A DNA stretch of 64,000 nucleotides from Pseudopedobacter sp044361595 (GCA_044361595.1 JBIKIN010000005.1:98938-162937); one strand, 5' to 3'; shown: positions 51,851-60,995, numbered from the stretch's first letter. Notes: a model not told the origin generated them from the sequence alone. Made by a program: numbers and translations.

Positions 51851-52567
51851 ATGCAACAAAGAAAGATTGAAGTTTGCTTTACACCAGCATTAATTCCGCT
51901 TTATAATTTAGAAAATGCTATTGTTGTAGCTATAGATATTTTTAGAGCTACTAGTTCTATTTGTTATGGAATTGCTAATGGGGCCGAGGCAATTATTCCC
52001 GTTTCTACGATAGAAGAATGCAGAGCGTACGAAAAAGAAGGTTATTTATTGGCCGCAGAGCGAGACGGTAAAGTGGTGGAAGGATTTGATTTTGGGAACT
52101 CTCCTTTTGCCTACACCAAAGAGAAAGTAAATGGAAAAACCATTGTTTTAACTACCACTAATGGCACACATGCTATAGATGAATCTAAAAAAACAGCCTA
52201 TCAAGTAATCATTGGTTCTTTTTTAAATTTAGATGCAGTATGTAATTATTTAAGAGCACAAGATAAGGATGTATTCTTATTATGTGCCGGCTGGAAAAAC
52301 AAATTTAATTTAGAGGATACACTTTTTGCAGGCGCAGTAGTTCATCAGCTTAAAGCCGATGATTACTTTCTAGACGATAGCAGTATTGCATCAGAAGATT
52401 TATATCAACAAGCCAAAGACGATTTACAAGCCTATACAGCTAAAACATCACATAGCGAAAGGTTAAAAAAACTAGGAATTGAGGAAGATATCAAATTTTG
52501 TTTAAATCTAAATATCACAGAAACTGTTCCCGTTTTGGTTGGGAGTAGATTAATTAAATTGAATTAA
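51851..52567 (+). CDS. comB: 2-phosphosulfolactate phosphatase (ComB)
   Basis: ComB removes phosphate from 2-phosphosulfolactate, a step first defined in coenzyme M synthesis. The 238-residue protein has VVAIDIFRATSSICYGIANGAEAIIP, AAERDGKVVEGFDFGNSPFAY and TTNGTHAI, the usual blocks of this family. Coenzyme M is not expected in this organism, but ComB homologues are frequent in Bacteroidota, where sulfolactate may serve sulfonolipid or other sulfonate pathways; that link is inference. The gene follows gcvT by 3 bp and is probably co-transcribed. Confidence 0.88.
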   Translation: MQQRKIEVCFTPALIPLYNLENAIVVAIDIFRATSSICYGIANGAEAIIPVSTIEECRAYEKEGYLLAAERDGKVVEGFDFGNSPFAYTKEKVNGKTIVLTTTNGTHAIDESKKTAYQVIIGSFLNLDAVCNYLRAQDKDVFLLCAGWKNKFNLEDTLFAGAVVHQLKADDYFLDDSSIASEDLYQQAKDDLQAYTAKTSHSERLKKLGIEEDIKFCLNLNITETVPVLVGSRLIKLN

Positions 52568-52654
52568 AATCTTTACAATCAAGAATAAACTAAAATAGTA
52601 GCTTTGATTTTTAACCTAATTAATAAATAGGTATTTCACTTATATAATTCTTAA

Positions 52655-54232
52655 ATGAAGAAATTATTATTAATAGCCCCATTTATTGCGGCTTCTTTAC
52701 TAACTGTAGCACAAGATAAAACTGCTATAAAGTATGCGTCTACTATTACAACTGAAGATGCTACTAAAAGATTAAACATTTTAGCTGCCGATGACATGCA
52801 AGGCAGAGAAACCGGCAAGGCAGGTGCCGCCAAAGCTGCTGAGTATATTAAAGCTCAGTTTAAAAGTTTTGGATTAAAGGGACCAGTTACAGGCACTGAG
52901 TATTATCAAATGTTAGACTTAAAAGAAAAAACACTGGCGAGTACTAACGTAATTTTAAACGGACAAGCATTAACTTTCTTAAAGGACTTTTATGTTTTAC
53001 CAGGTTCGTTTAATAACACCAAAAAAACATTTAAAGACTTTGTTTTTGTGGGTTACGGTATAGCATCAGACAAATACGATGATTTAACCAACCTAGATTT
53101 AACTAACAAAATTGCCATTATTTTACCTGGCGAACCAGTTGTTGATGGCAAATCTTTAATTAGTGGTTCAGAAAAAATGTCTGATTGGACTACCAACAGA
53201 ACCAAAAAGAATAATGCCCTATTAGCCAAAAAACCAGCTGGTATTATCACTTTAAATCCAGATATGACAAGAATGGCAGGTAATAAAGCCTTTTTTGAGC
53301 GTCCTTCTTTAATTATGGGTGCAGATGATACCGAAAGAATGTTGAATTTGTATTTTTCTAAAGACCAAATTAATGTCTTAATGGCGCAAGCTGGGAAAAC
53401 TTTAGATGGACTTAACGATAAAATTAAGACTGAAGGAAAAGCACAAAGTTTTAGTTTTAGTGCCAATTTAGATGTAGATGTTCAAAACAAATTGACTCCT
53501 TTAGAAGCTAAAAATGTTTTAGGGTTTTTGGAAGGTTCTGATGCTAAATTAAAGAAAGAAATTTTAGTAATTACTGCACATTACGATCATATTGGTGTGG
53601 GTACAGATGGCGATGTATTTAACGGTGCTGATGATGATGGATCTGGTACAACTGGTGTTTTAGAAATTGCCGAAGCTTTTTCTAAAGCTAAAAAAGAAGG
53701 CAAAGGACCAAAAAGAAGCATCTTATTTATGACAGTTGTAGGTGAAGAAAAAGGATTACTTGGCTCTGAATGGTATTCAGAACACCCAGTTTTTCCTTTA
53801 GAAAATACCATTACCAATTTAAATATTGATATGATTGGTAGAGTGGGAAACGATTTTAAAGGAAAAGCAGATTCTGCCAATTACGTTTTTGTAATTGGTT
53901 CTGAAATGTTAAGCACAACCTTAAAAACAATTAGCGAAAACGCCAATAAAACTTATATGAATATGGTTTTAGACTATAGATATGATGATCCTAAAGATCC
54001 AAATAGATTTTATTACAGATCTGATCATTATAACTTTGCAAAGAAAAATATTCCAATTATTTTCTACTTTAATGGAGTACACGAAGATTATCACAGAAAA
54101 ACAGATGAGGTTAAGAAAATTAACTTCCCATTGTTAGCTAAAAGAGCACAATTGGTTTTTTATACCGCTTGGGATTTAGCCAATAGGGCAGAAAAACCAG
54201 CTGTTGATAAAGTAAGTAACAGACCCAATTAA
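52655..54232 (+). CDS. Secreted M28-family metallopeptidase
   Basis: The 525-residue protein has a signal peptide (MKKLLLIAPFIAASLLTVAQ), a PA-like domain in the middle and a zinc aminopeptidase domain. Zinc ligands appear in the usual order: ITAHYDHIG, NGADDDGSG, VVGEEKGLLGSEWY, and the later NLNIDMIG and RSDHYNFAKKNIPIIFYF. It probably releases amino acids from peptides in the periplasm or outside the cell. The -7-like sequence TAGCTTTG lies at 52599-52606, about 50 bp before the start. A bidirectional terminator follows. Confidence 0.92.
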   Translation: MKKLLLIAPFIAASLLTVAQDKTAIKYASTITTEDATKRLNILAADDMQGRETGKAGAAKAAEYIKAQFKSFGLKGPVTGTEYYQMLDLKEKTLASTNVILNGQALTFLKDFYVLPGSFNNTKKTFKDFVFVGYGIASDKYDDLTNLDLTNKIAIILPGEPVVDGKSLISGSEKMSDWTTNRTKKNNALLAKKPAGIITLNPDMTRMAGNKAFFERPSLIMGADDTERMLNLYFSKDQINVLMAQAGKTLDGLNDKIKTEGKAQSFSFSANLDVDVQNKLTPLEAKNVLGFLEGSDAKLKKEILVITAHYDHIGVGTDGDVFNGADDDGSGTTGVLEIAEAFSKAKKEGKGPKRSILFMTVVGEEKGLLGSEWYSEHPVFPLENTITNLNIDMIGRVGNDFKGKADSANYVFVIGSEMLSTTLKTISENANKTYMNMVLDYRYDDPKDPNRFYYRSDHYNFAKKNIPIIFYFNGVHEDYHRKTDEVKKINFPLLAKRAQLVFYTAWDLANRAEKPAVDKVSNRPN

Positions 54233-54255
54233 GGCATAAGATAAAATTTTAAATT

Positions 54256-54294
54256 AAAAAGCTGCTTTCTGACGATTCAGAAAGTGGCTTTTTT
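54256..54294. terminator. Bidirectional terminator between M28 peptidase and thrC
   Basis: AAAAAGCTGCTTTCTGA and TCAGAAAGTGGCTTTTT form a 17-bp stem with two G-U pairs and a four-base loop, flanked by A and T runs. Confidence 0.88.
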
Positions 54295-54332
54295 GTTAAT
54301 TATAGTCAGTAGAACTTAAAAAGTATTTTAAT

Positions 54333-55634
54333 TTATTTTAGTAGAAAAGCTTTAAAATCCTCAAAACTATTTTTCATATCAATAACAATTTTCTCTTTAG
54401 CGTACAATTCCTTAACCTGTTCAGGTTCTTCAATTTCAATTTTTAACTCTTCAAAGACATCAGGAAACTTACAAGGATGTGCTGTAGCCAAAATAACATA
54501 GGCTAAATTTTTGTTTGATGGTTTTACGATTTTATCTGCAGCAACTGCTAAACAACCTGTTGCAGTGTGCGGACAAACCACATAACTTCTGGTAGTGTAA
54601 ACTTGTGCAATTGCTGCTTTTATGGCTACATCATCATAAGCATAAGCGGTTAACATAGATTTTAGAGATTCTAAATCGTTGTTAAACATATCTAAAATAC
54701 GCACAAAATTACTTGGATCGCCTACATCCATGGCATTAGCCAAGGTTTGTATAGATGGTTTGGCATTATAAACCCCAGTAGCTAAAAATTCGGGTATAAT
54801 ATCATTACTGTTGGTTGCAGCAATAAATTTAGCAACAGGCAAGCCCATTTTATAAGCCATCATACCAGCAGCTATATTACCAAAATTGCCACTCGGGGTA
54901 ACAAAAATTAAGTCGTCAAATTTATCTTTAAGCTTGGCGTAAGTGTTGGCATAATAAAACATTTGGGGAATTAACCTGCTAATGTTTATAGAATTTGCTG
55001 ATGTTAAATTTAACTTTTCGTTTAATTCTTTATCTAAAAATGCTTTTTTAACTAAAGCTTGGCAATCGTCAAAAGTGCCATCAATTGCTATGGCTTCAAT
55101 ATTGTTTCCATTGGTAGTTAATTGTAATTCTTGTATCAAACTAACCTTACCTTTTGGGTAAAGAATAGTGACTTTAATTCCCGGTACATTTAAAAAACCT
55201 AAAGCAACTGCACCACCAGTGTCACCAGAGGTTGCAACCAATATTTTAATTTCTTTATGTTCTTTTCTTAAGAAATGAGCCATTAACCTACTCATAAATC
55301 TGCCACCAAAATCCTTAAAAGCTAAAGATGGGCCATGAAAAAGTTCTAGTACAAAAACATCTTTTTCTAATTGTTTTAACGGGGCATCAAAATTTACAGC
55401 ATCAGCTATAATGGACATTAAATCTTCCTTAGAAATATCGTCTTCTAAAAGTGAATAAGCTAAATCAAAAGCAATTTCAGGCAAAGTTTTTTTATCCCAA
55501 TTTGCAATAATATCGCTGTCAATTTGAGGAAAAAATGAAGGCATATATAAACCTTTATCAGCCGGAAGGCTATTAAAAACTGCAGTTTCTATATCAACTG
55601 CTAATTGATGGTTATTGGTAGAGTATAATTTCAT
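54333..55634 (-). CDS. thrC: Threonine synthase
   Basis: ThrC converts phosphohomoserine to threonine with pyridoxal phosphate. The 433-residue protein belongs to the shorter type; the cofactor lysine is Lys107 in HGPSLAFKDFGGRFM, the phosphate loop is in ILVATSGDTGGAVALGF, and VTPSGNFGNIAAGMMA and TATGC follow. It is the last gene of the thr cluster, 67 bp after thrB. The exact sequence TTTGAGATATGAGTA in that gap is shared with the galE-rfbB spacer. Confidence 0.95.
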   Translation of the reverse strand: MKLYSTNNHQLAVDIETAVFNSLPADKGLYMPSFFPQIDSDIIANWDKKTLPEIAFDLAYSLLEDDISKEDLMSIIADAVNFDAPLKQLEKDVFVLELFHGPSLAFKDFGGRFMSRLMAHFLRKEHKEIKILVATSGDTGGAVALGFLNVPGIKVTILYPKGKVSLIQELQLTTNGNNIEAIAIDGTFDDCQALVKKAFLDKELNEKLNLTSANSINISRLIPQMFYYANTYAKLKDKFDDLIFVTPSGNFGNIAAGMMAYKMGLPVAKFIAATNSNDIIPEFLATGVYNAKPSIQTLANAMDVGDPSNFVRILDMFNNDLESLKSMLTAYAYDDVAIKAAIAQVYTTRSYVVCPHTATGCLAVAADKIVKPSNKNLAYVILATAHPCKFPDVFEELKIEIEEPEQVKELYAKEKIVIDMKNSFEDFKAFLLK

Positions 55635-55701
55635 TTCTTTTGAGATATGAGTAAATGATACGTGAGATAAGAGACTCGCTTTTAGCTTTTGGAATTACGC
55701 C

Positions 55702-56631
55702 TTATGCTAAAATTAAAGGCCCCTTTTCATTAATTTCTGATAAATAAATGTTGCTTTCTATGCCTAAATTGGCAAGCATTTTTTGAAGCTTAAGTAAAAC
55801 TTTCTGTGCGTCATCTGCCGAGCGAAATAACGAAAAAACCGTAGGTCCAGATCCTGAAATTCCAAAACCCAAAGCTCCATTTTCCATAGAAGTCTCTTTC
55901 ATGCGGTCAAATTCTGGAATTAAAATAGAGCGGATTGGCTCAATAATTACATCTTTTAAACTACGACTCAGCAAATCATAATCATGAGTATATAATGCAC
56001 TTATTAAGCCTGCAATATTTCCCCATTGTGTTACTGCATCTTTTAATAAAACCTTAGAACGTATAATTTGCCTAGCATCTCTGGTTGGTACATCAACATG
56101 TGGATAAAGTAAGGCACAAAATAATTTAGGTACTGGCAATGCAATTACTTCTAATGGTTCATAACTTTTAATTAACGTAAAACCACCAAACAAAGCTGGA
56201 GCTACATTATCAGCATGTCCATGTCCGCAAGCTAAAGCTTCTCCTTGCATGGCATAAGGCAATAATTCTATTTTAGTTAAGGGTTGCCCAAGTAATTCGT
56301 TAGCAGCAAATAATCCCGCCACTGTACTTGCCGAACTTGATCCTAATCCACTTCCCATAGGCATTTTCTTCTTCAACTTTAAATTGAAGCCTACATCTTC
56401 TCTTCCCAAATCTTTTAAAAGACTTATTATACTTGCACTCACCGTGTTTTTTGCAGGGTCTAAAGGTAGTTTACCTTCGTCGCCTTCAATAGAAACAATA
56501 TTTATTCTAGGCTTATCAGTTAATTCCATAATTAACTCATCGCCAGGTTCGTTTACGGCAAAACCTAAAATATCAAAACCACAAACCACATTTGCCACAG
56601 TTGCTGGCGCAAAAACTTTTATAGATTTCAT
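55702..56631 (-). CDS. thrB: Homoserine kinase
   Basis: ThrB phosphorylates homoserine. The 309-residue protein is a GHMP kinase with the ATP loop PMGSGLGSSSAS (91-102), the N-terminal IKVFAPATVANVVCGFDILGFAV and the C-terminal GFGISGSGPTVFSLF. It lies between thrA (360 bp upstream, with a palindromic repeat in the gap) and thrC. The gap makes it uncertain whether thrBC are read only from the attenuated thrA promoter. Confidence 0.95.
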   Translation of the reverse strand: MKSIKVFAPATVANVVCGFDILGFAVNEPGDELIMELTDKPRINIVSIEGDEGKLPLDPAKNTVSASIISLLKDLGREDVGFNLKLKKKMPMGSGLGSSSASTVAGLFAANELLGQPLTKIELLPYAMQGEALACGHGHADNVAPALFGGFTLIKSYEPLEVIALPVPKLFCALLYPHVDVPTRDARQIIRSKVLLKDAVTQWGNIAGLISALYTHDYDLLSRSLKDVIIEPIRSILIPEFDRMKETSMENGALGFGISGSGPTVFSLFRSADDAQKVLLKLQKMLANLGIESNIYLSEINEKGPLILA

Positions 56632-56991
56632 TTATTTAAAATGCTTTTCGCTTTCAGCATACAGCTTTCAGCGTTTTATTAATTATTATTAGTTTGGGCG
56701 TTTTAACGGGCTTTTCGTTATATCTTTTTTGGTCATCCTGAGCGGAGTCGAAGGACCAAAAAAGGATGTCACCTCAATCCCTAACGCAAAACCTGTCCTT
56801 GTTTTTTACCTTTTATCATGTTCACGATAGGAAACATCACACAAATAAGTCGTAATTATAATTGATTACCTATTAGTGCCATTTCTTCCACCAGCTAGCG
56901 GATTGTGTGTAAAATACCCAAAAATCATTTTATCTAATGAGCTAAAACACCATTCTATAGCCTAATAAATCAATTCAACTAATAAACTATT
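56632..56991. other. Intergenic gap between thrA and thrB
   Basis: This 360-base gap inside an otherwise compact operon holds copy D of the dispersed repeat (56696-56790), a short GCTTTCAGC phrase repeated at its thrB end (56650-56672) and AT-rich sequence with no gene. No terminator with a T run on the minus strand is evident, so read-through is possible. Confidence 0.6.
56696..56790 (+). repeat. Dispersed palindromic repeat, copy D (short subtype)
   Basis: It starts GGGCGTTTTAACGGGCT and ends ATCCCTAACGCAAAAC. The centre pairs ATCTTTTTTGGTC with GACCAAAAAAGGAT around CCTGAGCGGAGTCGAAG. It is closely related to copy C at 27915-28013 and sits between thrA and thrB. Confidence 0.8.
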
Positions 56992-59445
56992 TTAAGCCTT
57001 ACTCATCCCTACTTTCACCAAATCAGAGAAAACTCCTGCAGCAGTAACAGCAGCTCCTGCTCCTGGCCCTTTAACAACCATTTGCGTTTCGTTATACCTA
57101 TCGGTAGTGAAAGCAATAATATTATCACTTCCGCTTAAAGCGTAAAAAGGATGATCAGCGCCAACAGACTGGAGACTAATTTCTACTTGTCCGTTTTCTA
57201 GTTTACCAATATATCTCAAAACCTTTCCTGCACCTTCCGCCTCGGCTTTAAGCTTCTCAAAATAATCGTTACTATTTTTAAGTTCGTTGTAAAAATCTTC
57301 AACGCTTGGTGCCTTAGCACAATTTTCTGGTAAAATTGCACCTAGTTTTACGTCTTTAGCTTCAATAGCCAATCCCGCGTTTCTTCCCAGAATAAGCATT
57401 TTGCGCATAAAATCAATCCCACCTAAATCGTCACGTGGATCCGGTTCTGTATATCCTTTTTCTTGCGCCGTTTTAACAACATCATGAAAATTAGCATCGC
57501 CTTTAAAATTGTTAAATATGAAAGAGATAGTTCCGGAAAGGATGGCTTCTATTTTTGATATTTTATCTCCACTAACCATTAAATCATTTAAAGTTTTAAT
57601 AATTGGTAAACCAGCACCAACATTAGTCTCGTAATAAAAATCCACACCGTGTTTTTGAGCGGTGTCTCTTAAATCGGCGAAAGCCACATAATCTCCAGAA
57701 TTTGCAATTTTATTACAAGTAACCACAGAAATATTAGCCTCAAAAGCTTCTTTGTAAAACTGAGAAGGGTATACGCTAGCGGTATTATCGATAAAAACAC
57801 AGTTAGGAAGATTTAATTCCTTCATATCGCTTACAAAAGAAGATAAATCTGCAGCAATTTCAGATGATGATAATTCTTCTTTCCAGTTAGATAAGCTAAT
57901 TCCATCAGGATTAATCAACATTTTTTTGGTGTTAATTAGACCCAAAATTTTAATGTTGATTAAATTATTTTTTGCTAAAAAAGCGGCATGTCCTTTTATC
58001 TGATTTAATAATTCTGTACCTATATTTCCTACTCCAACCATAAATACATTTAGGGTTTTTTGCAGTTCGGAAAAAAAAGCATCATGAACAGCGTTTAAGG
58101 CCTTAGATAAATCATCATGGTGTATAATAACAGATATATTATATTCTGATGAGCCTTGTGCAATTGCAACAACATTAACCCCATTTCTGCCCAAAGCATA
58201 AAATAACTTACCAGAAATACCTGGCGTTTTCTTCATGTTTTCGCCAACTATGGCTAAGATAGATAGATTATTTTCTACCCTAACTGGCTCTAATTTACCT
58301 GCTAAAAGCTCTAATTCAAACTCTTGTTCAATTAAATGTTGAGCCTTAATAGCATCATCTGGGTTTACTGCAAAAGTAATAGAGTGTTCTGAGGATGATT
58401 GAGTGATTAAAATTACGTTTACTTGCTCTCTAGATAGTAAAGAGAATAAACGTCCGCTAAAACCCGCTTTACCAACCATTCCGCTACCTTCTATATTTAA
58501 AATGCTAATATGGTCTACAGAAGAGATTCCTCTGATGGTTGTACTAGATGGTTTTAAATCATGCTGAATGTAAGTTCCTACAAAATCGGGCTCAAAAGTA
58601 TTTTTAATAACAATCGGAATTTTCTTTAAAAAGGCAGGAATCATGGTCGGCGGATAGATTACCTTAGCGCCAAAGAAAGAAAGTTCCATAGCTTCGGTAT
58701 AAGACAACTGCTCCATAGAAAAAGCTTTTTTTACTCTTCTTGGGTCGGCCGTCATCATTCCATTAACATCGGTCCAAATTTCTATTTGCTTTGCATTTAA
58801 AGCAGCTCCTAATATTGCTGCTGTATAATCACTTCCGCCACGTCCTAAAGTAGTGACTTGATGATTTTGATTAGATGCTATAAATCCGGTAACTACAGTT
58901 AAATCTTTTTGATAGTTAAAGTAATCTTGAATTAAGATATTACTTTGTTCAAAATTTACTTTTGCATTTCCAAAAGAGCTGTCGGTTTTAATAATTTCAG
59001 AGGCATCTAAATATTCGGTTTTTTCATTTATAGAGCGTAAAATTCTACTAATCATTAATGCAGAGCATCTTTCTCCAAAGCTTAAAACCATATCTTTAGT
59101 CTTAGCGCTTAACTCTTGCAAAGCTGCTATTCCTTGTAAGATATCTTCTAATTGTTGAAAATAAAGTTTAAGTTTTGTAATTACTTGGTTTTGCTGCTGT
59201 ATGGCGACTAACTCTTTAACAATTAGAAAGTGTTTTTTCTCTAAGCTGGCAAGATCATCAGAAAAATCTTCACCTAAAACGGCGTTCTCTGCCATTTTTA
59301 ATAATTGGTTAGTAACCCCGCCCATGGCAGATACCACAATTACCATTTGTTCTTGCTCTTGCAAGTTTTGCTTAACCACTAGTTTTAAGGCTTTTAACGC
59401 TTCTGCAGAACCTACGGATGTTCCGCCAAATTTTAAAATTTTCAT
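56992..59445 (-). CDS. thrA: Bifunctional aspartokinase/homoserine dehydrogenase I
   Basis: The 817-residue fusion catalyses the first and third steps toward threonine. The aspartokinase half starts MKILKFGGTSVGS and has TLGRGGSDYTAA near 210; two ACT-type regulatory segments follow (ILNIEGSGMVGKAGFSGRLF and LAIVGENMKKTPGISGKLF), usually the site of threonine feedback. The dehydrogenase half begins near 465 with NVFMVGVGNIGTELL and has the catalytic block GYTEPDPRDDLGGIDFMRK. It is preceded by a threonine-rich leader peptide and attenuator. Confidence 0.96.
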   Translation of the reverse strand: MKILKFGGTSVGSAEALKALKLVVKQNLQEQEQMVIVVSAMGGVTNQLLKMAENAVLGEDFSDDLASLEKKHFLIVKELVAIQQQNQVITKLKLYFQQLEDILQGIAALQELSAKTKDMVLSFGERCSALMISRILRSINEKTEYLDASEIIKTDSSFGNAKVNFEQSNILIQDYFNYQKDLTVVTGFIASNQNHQVTTLGRGGSDYTAAILGAALNAKQIEIWTDVNGMMTADPRRVKKAFSMEQLSYTEAMELSFFGAKVIYPPTMIPAFLKKIPIVIKNTFEPDFVGTYIQHDLKPSSTTIRGISSVDHISILNIEGSGMVGKAGFSGRLFSLLSREQVNVILITQSSSEHSITFAVNPDDAIKAQHLIEQEFELELLAGKLEPVRVENNLSILAIVGENMKKTPGISGKLFYALGRNGVNVVAIAQGSSEYNISVIIHHDDLSKALNAVHDAFFSELQKTLNVFMVGVGNIGTELLNQIKGHAAFLAKNNLINIKILGLINTKKMLINPDGISLSNWKEELSSSEIAADLSSFVSDMKELNLPNCVFIDNTASVYPSQFYKEAFEANISVVTCNKIANSGDYVAFADLRDTAQKHGVDFYYETNVGAGLPIIKTLNDLMVSGDKISKIEAILSGTISFIFNNFKGDANFHDVVKTAQEKGYTEPDPRDDLGGIDFMRKMLILGRNAGLAIEAKDVKLGAILPENCAKAPSVEDFYNELKNSNDYFEKLKAEAEGAGKVLRYIGKLENGQVEISLQSVGADHPFYALSGSDNIIAFTTDRYNETQMVVKGPGAGAAVTAAGVFSDLVKVGMSKA

Positions 59446-59453
59446 TTTTTGAT

Positions 59454-59488
59454 AAAAAAAAACGCCTTCCGTTAATTCGGAAGGCGTT
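59454..59488 (-). terminator. Attenuator terminator of the thr operon
   Basis: On the minus strand AACGCCTTCCG, loop AATTAA, then CGGAAGGCGTT and nine T bases: a perfect 11-bp Rho-independent terminator placed between the leader peptide and thrA, 9 bp before the thrA start codon. Its 5' arm can instead pair with CGGAAGG in the leader (59517-59523). Confidence 0.9.
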
Positions 59489-59513
59489 TGAATATGTTAT
59501 TGTTAACCATAAA

Positions 59514-59573
59514 CTACCTTCCGCTACGTAAAAACGTAGTAGTTGTTGTAGTATATGTTGTTGTTAAAATCAT
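59514..59573 (-). CDS. thrL: Threonine-rich leader peptide of the thr operon
   Basis: A 19-codon frame reads MILTTTYTTTTTTFLRSGR: nine Thr codons within ten consecutive positions, plus one Ile. It ends at TAG, 25 bases before the attenuator stem. Codons 12-13 (ACT ACG) lie within the first arm of a CTACGT/ACGTAG hairpin at 59524-59539, and codons 18-19 lie in CGGAAGG, which can pair with the terminator's 5' arm. This is the layout of ribosome-mediated attenuation: stalling at Thr codons would free the antiterminator. The frame is too short for normal gene finders. The structure is directly visible; the regulation is inferred. Confidence 0.85.
   Translation of the reverse strand: MILTTTYTTTTTTFLRSGR
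59517..59539 (-). promoter_or_regulatory. Antiterminator and pause hairpin of the thr attenuator
   Basis: CTACGT and ACGTAG form a 6-bp stem with a four-base loop (59524-59539). The adjoining CGGAAGG (59517-59523) is identical to the 3' arm of the terminator and complementary to its 5' arm, so pause hairpin, antiterminator and terminator are mutually exclusive in the usual 1:2, 2:3, 3:4 order. Confidence 0.8.
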
Positions 59574-59592
59574 TTTTGTATTATTTCTGTTC

Positions 59593-59623
59593 CAAAACTA
59601 AGCTTTACAATCATAAAACCAAA
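59593..59623 (-). promoter_or_regulatory. Promoter of the thr operon
   Basis: TTTG, exactly 19 bases, then TAGTTTTG: a full match to the Bacteroidota consensus TTTG-N19-21-TAnnTTTG. It ends 19 bp before the leader peptide start codon, giving a short leader RNA of about 135-145 nt up to thrA. Confidence 0.75.
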
Positions 59624-59655
59624 TTTTAATAAAAAATAGTTCTATTTTTTATAAG

Positions 59656-60429
59656 TTACCAACTACCACTGGCGCCCCCTCCTCCAAAACTCCCTCCACC
59701 AAAACCGCCAAATCCACCTCCTCCACCAGAACTTCCGCCAAATCCACTTCCGCCTCGTCCACTATTTCCCATTCCTGATAACAAAGACCACCAGAAAATA
59801 TTTGCTGCACCTCTTCCGCCAATTACATTTCTGCCACCTCCACCTTTTCCGCCTTTTCCAGCTATGCTAAAAATCACAACTATAATTATCACAACTAAAC
59901 CAATCGGAAAGCCACTGCTTTTGCCTTTTATAGCTTTTTTAACATCGCTTTTATATTCTCCTTTGGTATAGCTAATAATTGCGTCCGTTGCCTCATCTAC
60001 TCCTTTATAGTAATTGCCATTTTTAAAATTGGGTTTTATCTCATTTTCAACTATCCTTTTAGCAATTGCATCAGGAAGTGCTCCCTCCATTCCATACCCA
60101 GTTTGAATGGTTATCTTCCTATCGCCTATAGATGATAAAACCAAAATTCCGGTGTTCTTCTCACTTCCACCTATGCCCCATGCCCTGCCTAACTGATAAC
60201 CATAATCAGAAACATCGTAACCATCTAATGAAGAAATAAAAACCACCGAGATTTGTATAGATGTAGAATCATCAAACGCAACAAGCTTACGCTCTAAATC
60301 GCTTAGCTCAGAAGGTGTTAAAGTATTAGTATAGTCGTTAACTAAGGTGTTGGGCTTTGCTGGAAAGTTTTGCGAGAAACCAATTTTAACCAATAGGCAT
60401 AGCAGCGATATTATTATAAACCTCTTCAT
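59656..60429 (-). CDS. TPM-domain protein with Gly-rich membrane tail (YgcG-like)
   Basis: The 257-residue protein has a signal peptide (cleaved near GFSQN, residue 20), a TPM domain (about 27-150, with FPAKPNTLVNDYTNTLTPSEL, RAWGIGGSEKNTGILVLSS and KITIQTGYGMEGALPDAIA), one membrane segment near 172-190 (IGLVVIIIVVIFSIAG) and a tail of about 60 residues that is more than half Gly with Ser and Phe. TPM proteins are common partners of LemA in the envelope; a role in membrane protein quality control has been proposed. It overlaps the previous TPM gene by one base (TAATG). Confidence 0.88.
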   Translation of the reverse strand: MKRFIIISLLCLLVKIGFSQNFPAKPNTLVNDYTNTLTPSELSDLERKLVAFDDSTSIQISVVFISSLDGYDVSDYGYQLGRAWGIGGSEKNTGILVLSSIGDRKITIQTGYGMEGALPDAIAKRIVENEIKPNFKNGNYYKGVDEATDAIISYTKGEYKSDVKKAIKGKSSGFPIGLVVIIIVVIFSIAGKGGKGGGGRNVIGGRGAANIFWWSLLSGMGNSGRGGSGFGGSSGGGGGFGGFGGGSFGGGGASGSW

Positions 60430-60860
60430 TAAATTTTATTATTTAGAAAAACGATATCATCAGATAATTCATTGATATCGCTAGTTTGATAAGGATAATA
60501 TTTCTTAAGTTGTTTGCCCGCTTCTATTATTCCCACACTTATTCCATCTACTAAATCACCCACCTTAAATTTTTCTAACATCAAATTTTTAGTGCTATCC
60601 CAAAACGTATCCGAAACTAATTTATTTATCCCCTCATCACCAATAATGGCAAATTTATGATCGTCTAAAGCAATATAAACTAGGATGCCATTTCTTAATT
60701 TTGTTTGGTGCATGTCTAAATCTGCAAAGCAAGCAATAGCTCTATCATATGCGTCAATTTCGCATTTGTCTTCAATGCATACCCTAACTTCTCCACTAGT
60801 AGCTTTTTCTGCCCAAGCTATTGCGTTTTTAATTTGCTCCTGCTCTTTGTCTGTTAACAT
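60429..60860 (-). CDS. Soluble TPM-domain protein
   Basis: The start at 60860 (MLTDKEQEQIKNAIAWAEKATSGEVRVCIE) begins directly with the TPM fold; a longer frame adds 15 residues without support. The 143-residue protein carries DLDMHQTKLRNGILVYIALDDHKFAIIGDEGINKLV and KNLMLEKFKVGDLVDGISVGIIEAG, typical of TPM domains, with no signal peptide or membrane segment, unlike its downstream partner. Gene order LemA, TPM, TPM is conserved in many Bacteroidota. Confidence 0.85.
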   Translation of the reverse strand: MLTDKEQEQIKNAIAWAEKATSGEVRVCIEDKCEIDAYDRAIACFADLDMHQTKLRNGILVYIALDDHKFAIIGDEGINKLVSDTFWDSTKNLMLEKFKVGDLVDGISVGIIEAGKQLKKYYPYQTSDINELSDDIVFLNNKI

Positions 60861-60995
60861 ACTTAATTTTTTATTTATGATAATTTCATTAAAAATCAGT
60901 CTCAAAAGTCCGCCTATTTTACTATAATTTCTAATTATCTACTTGGTTCCCCAAATTGAAAATTTGGCGTTTCTCAAATTTGCTCAATTGCAATA

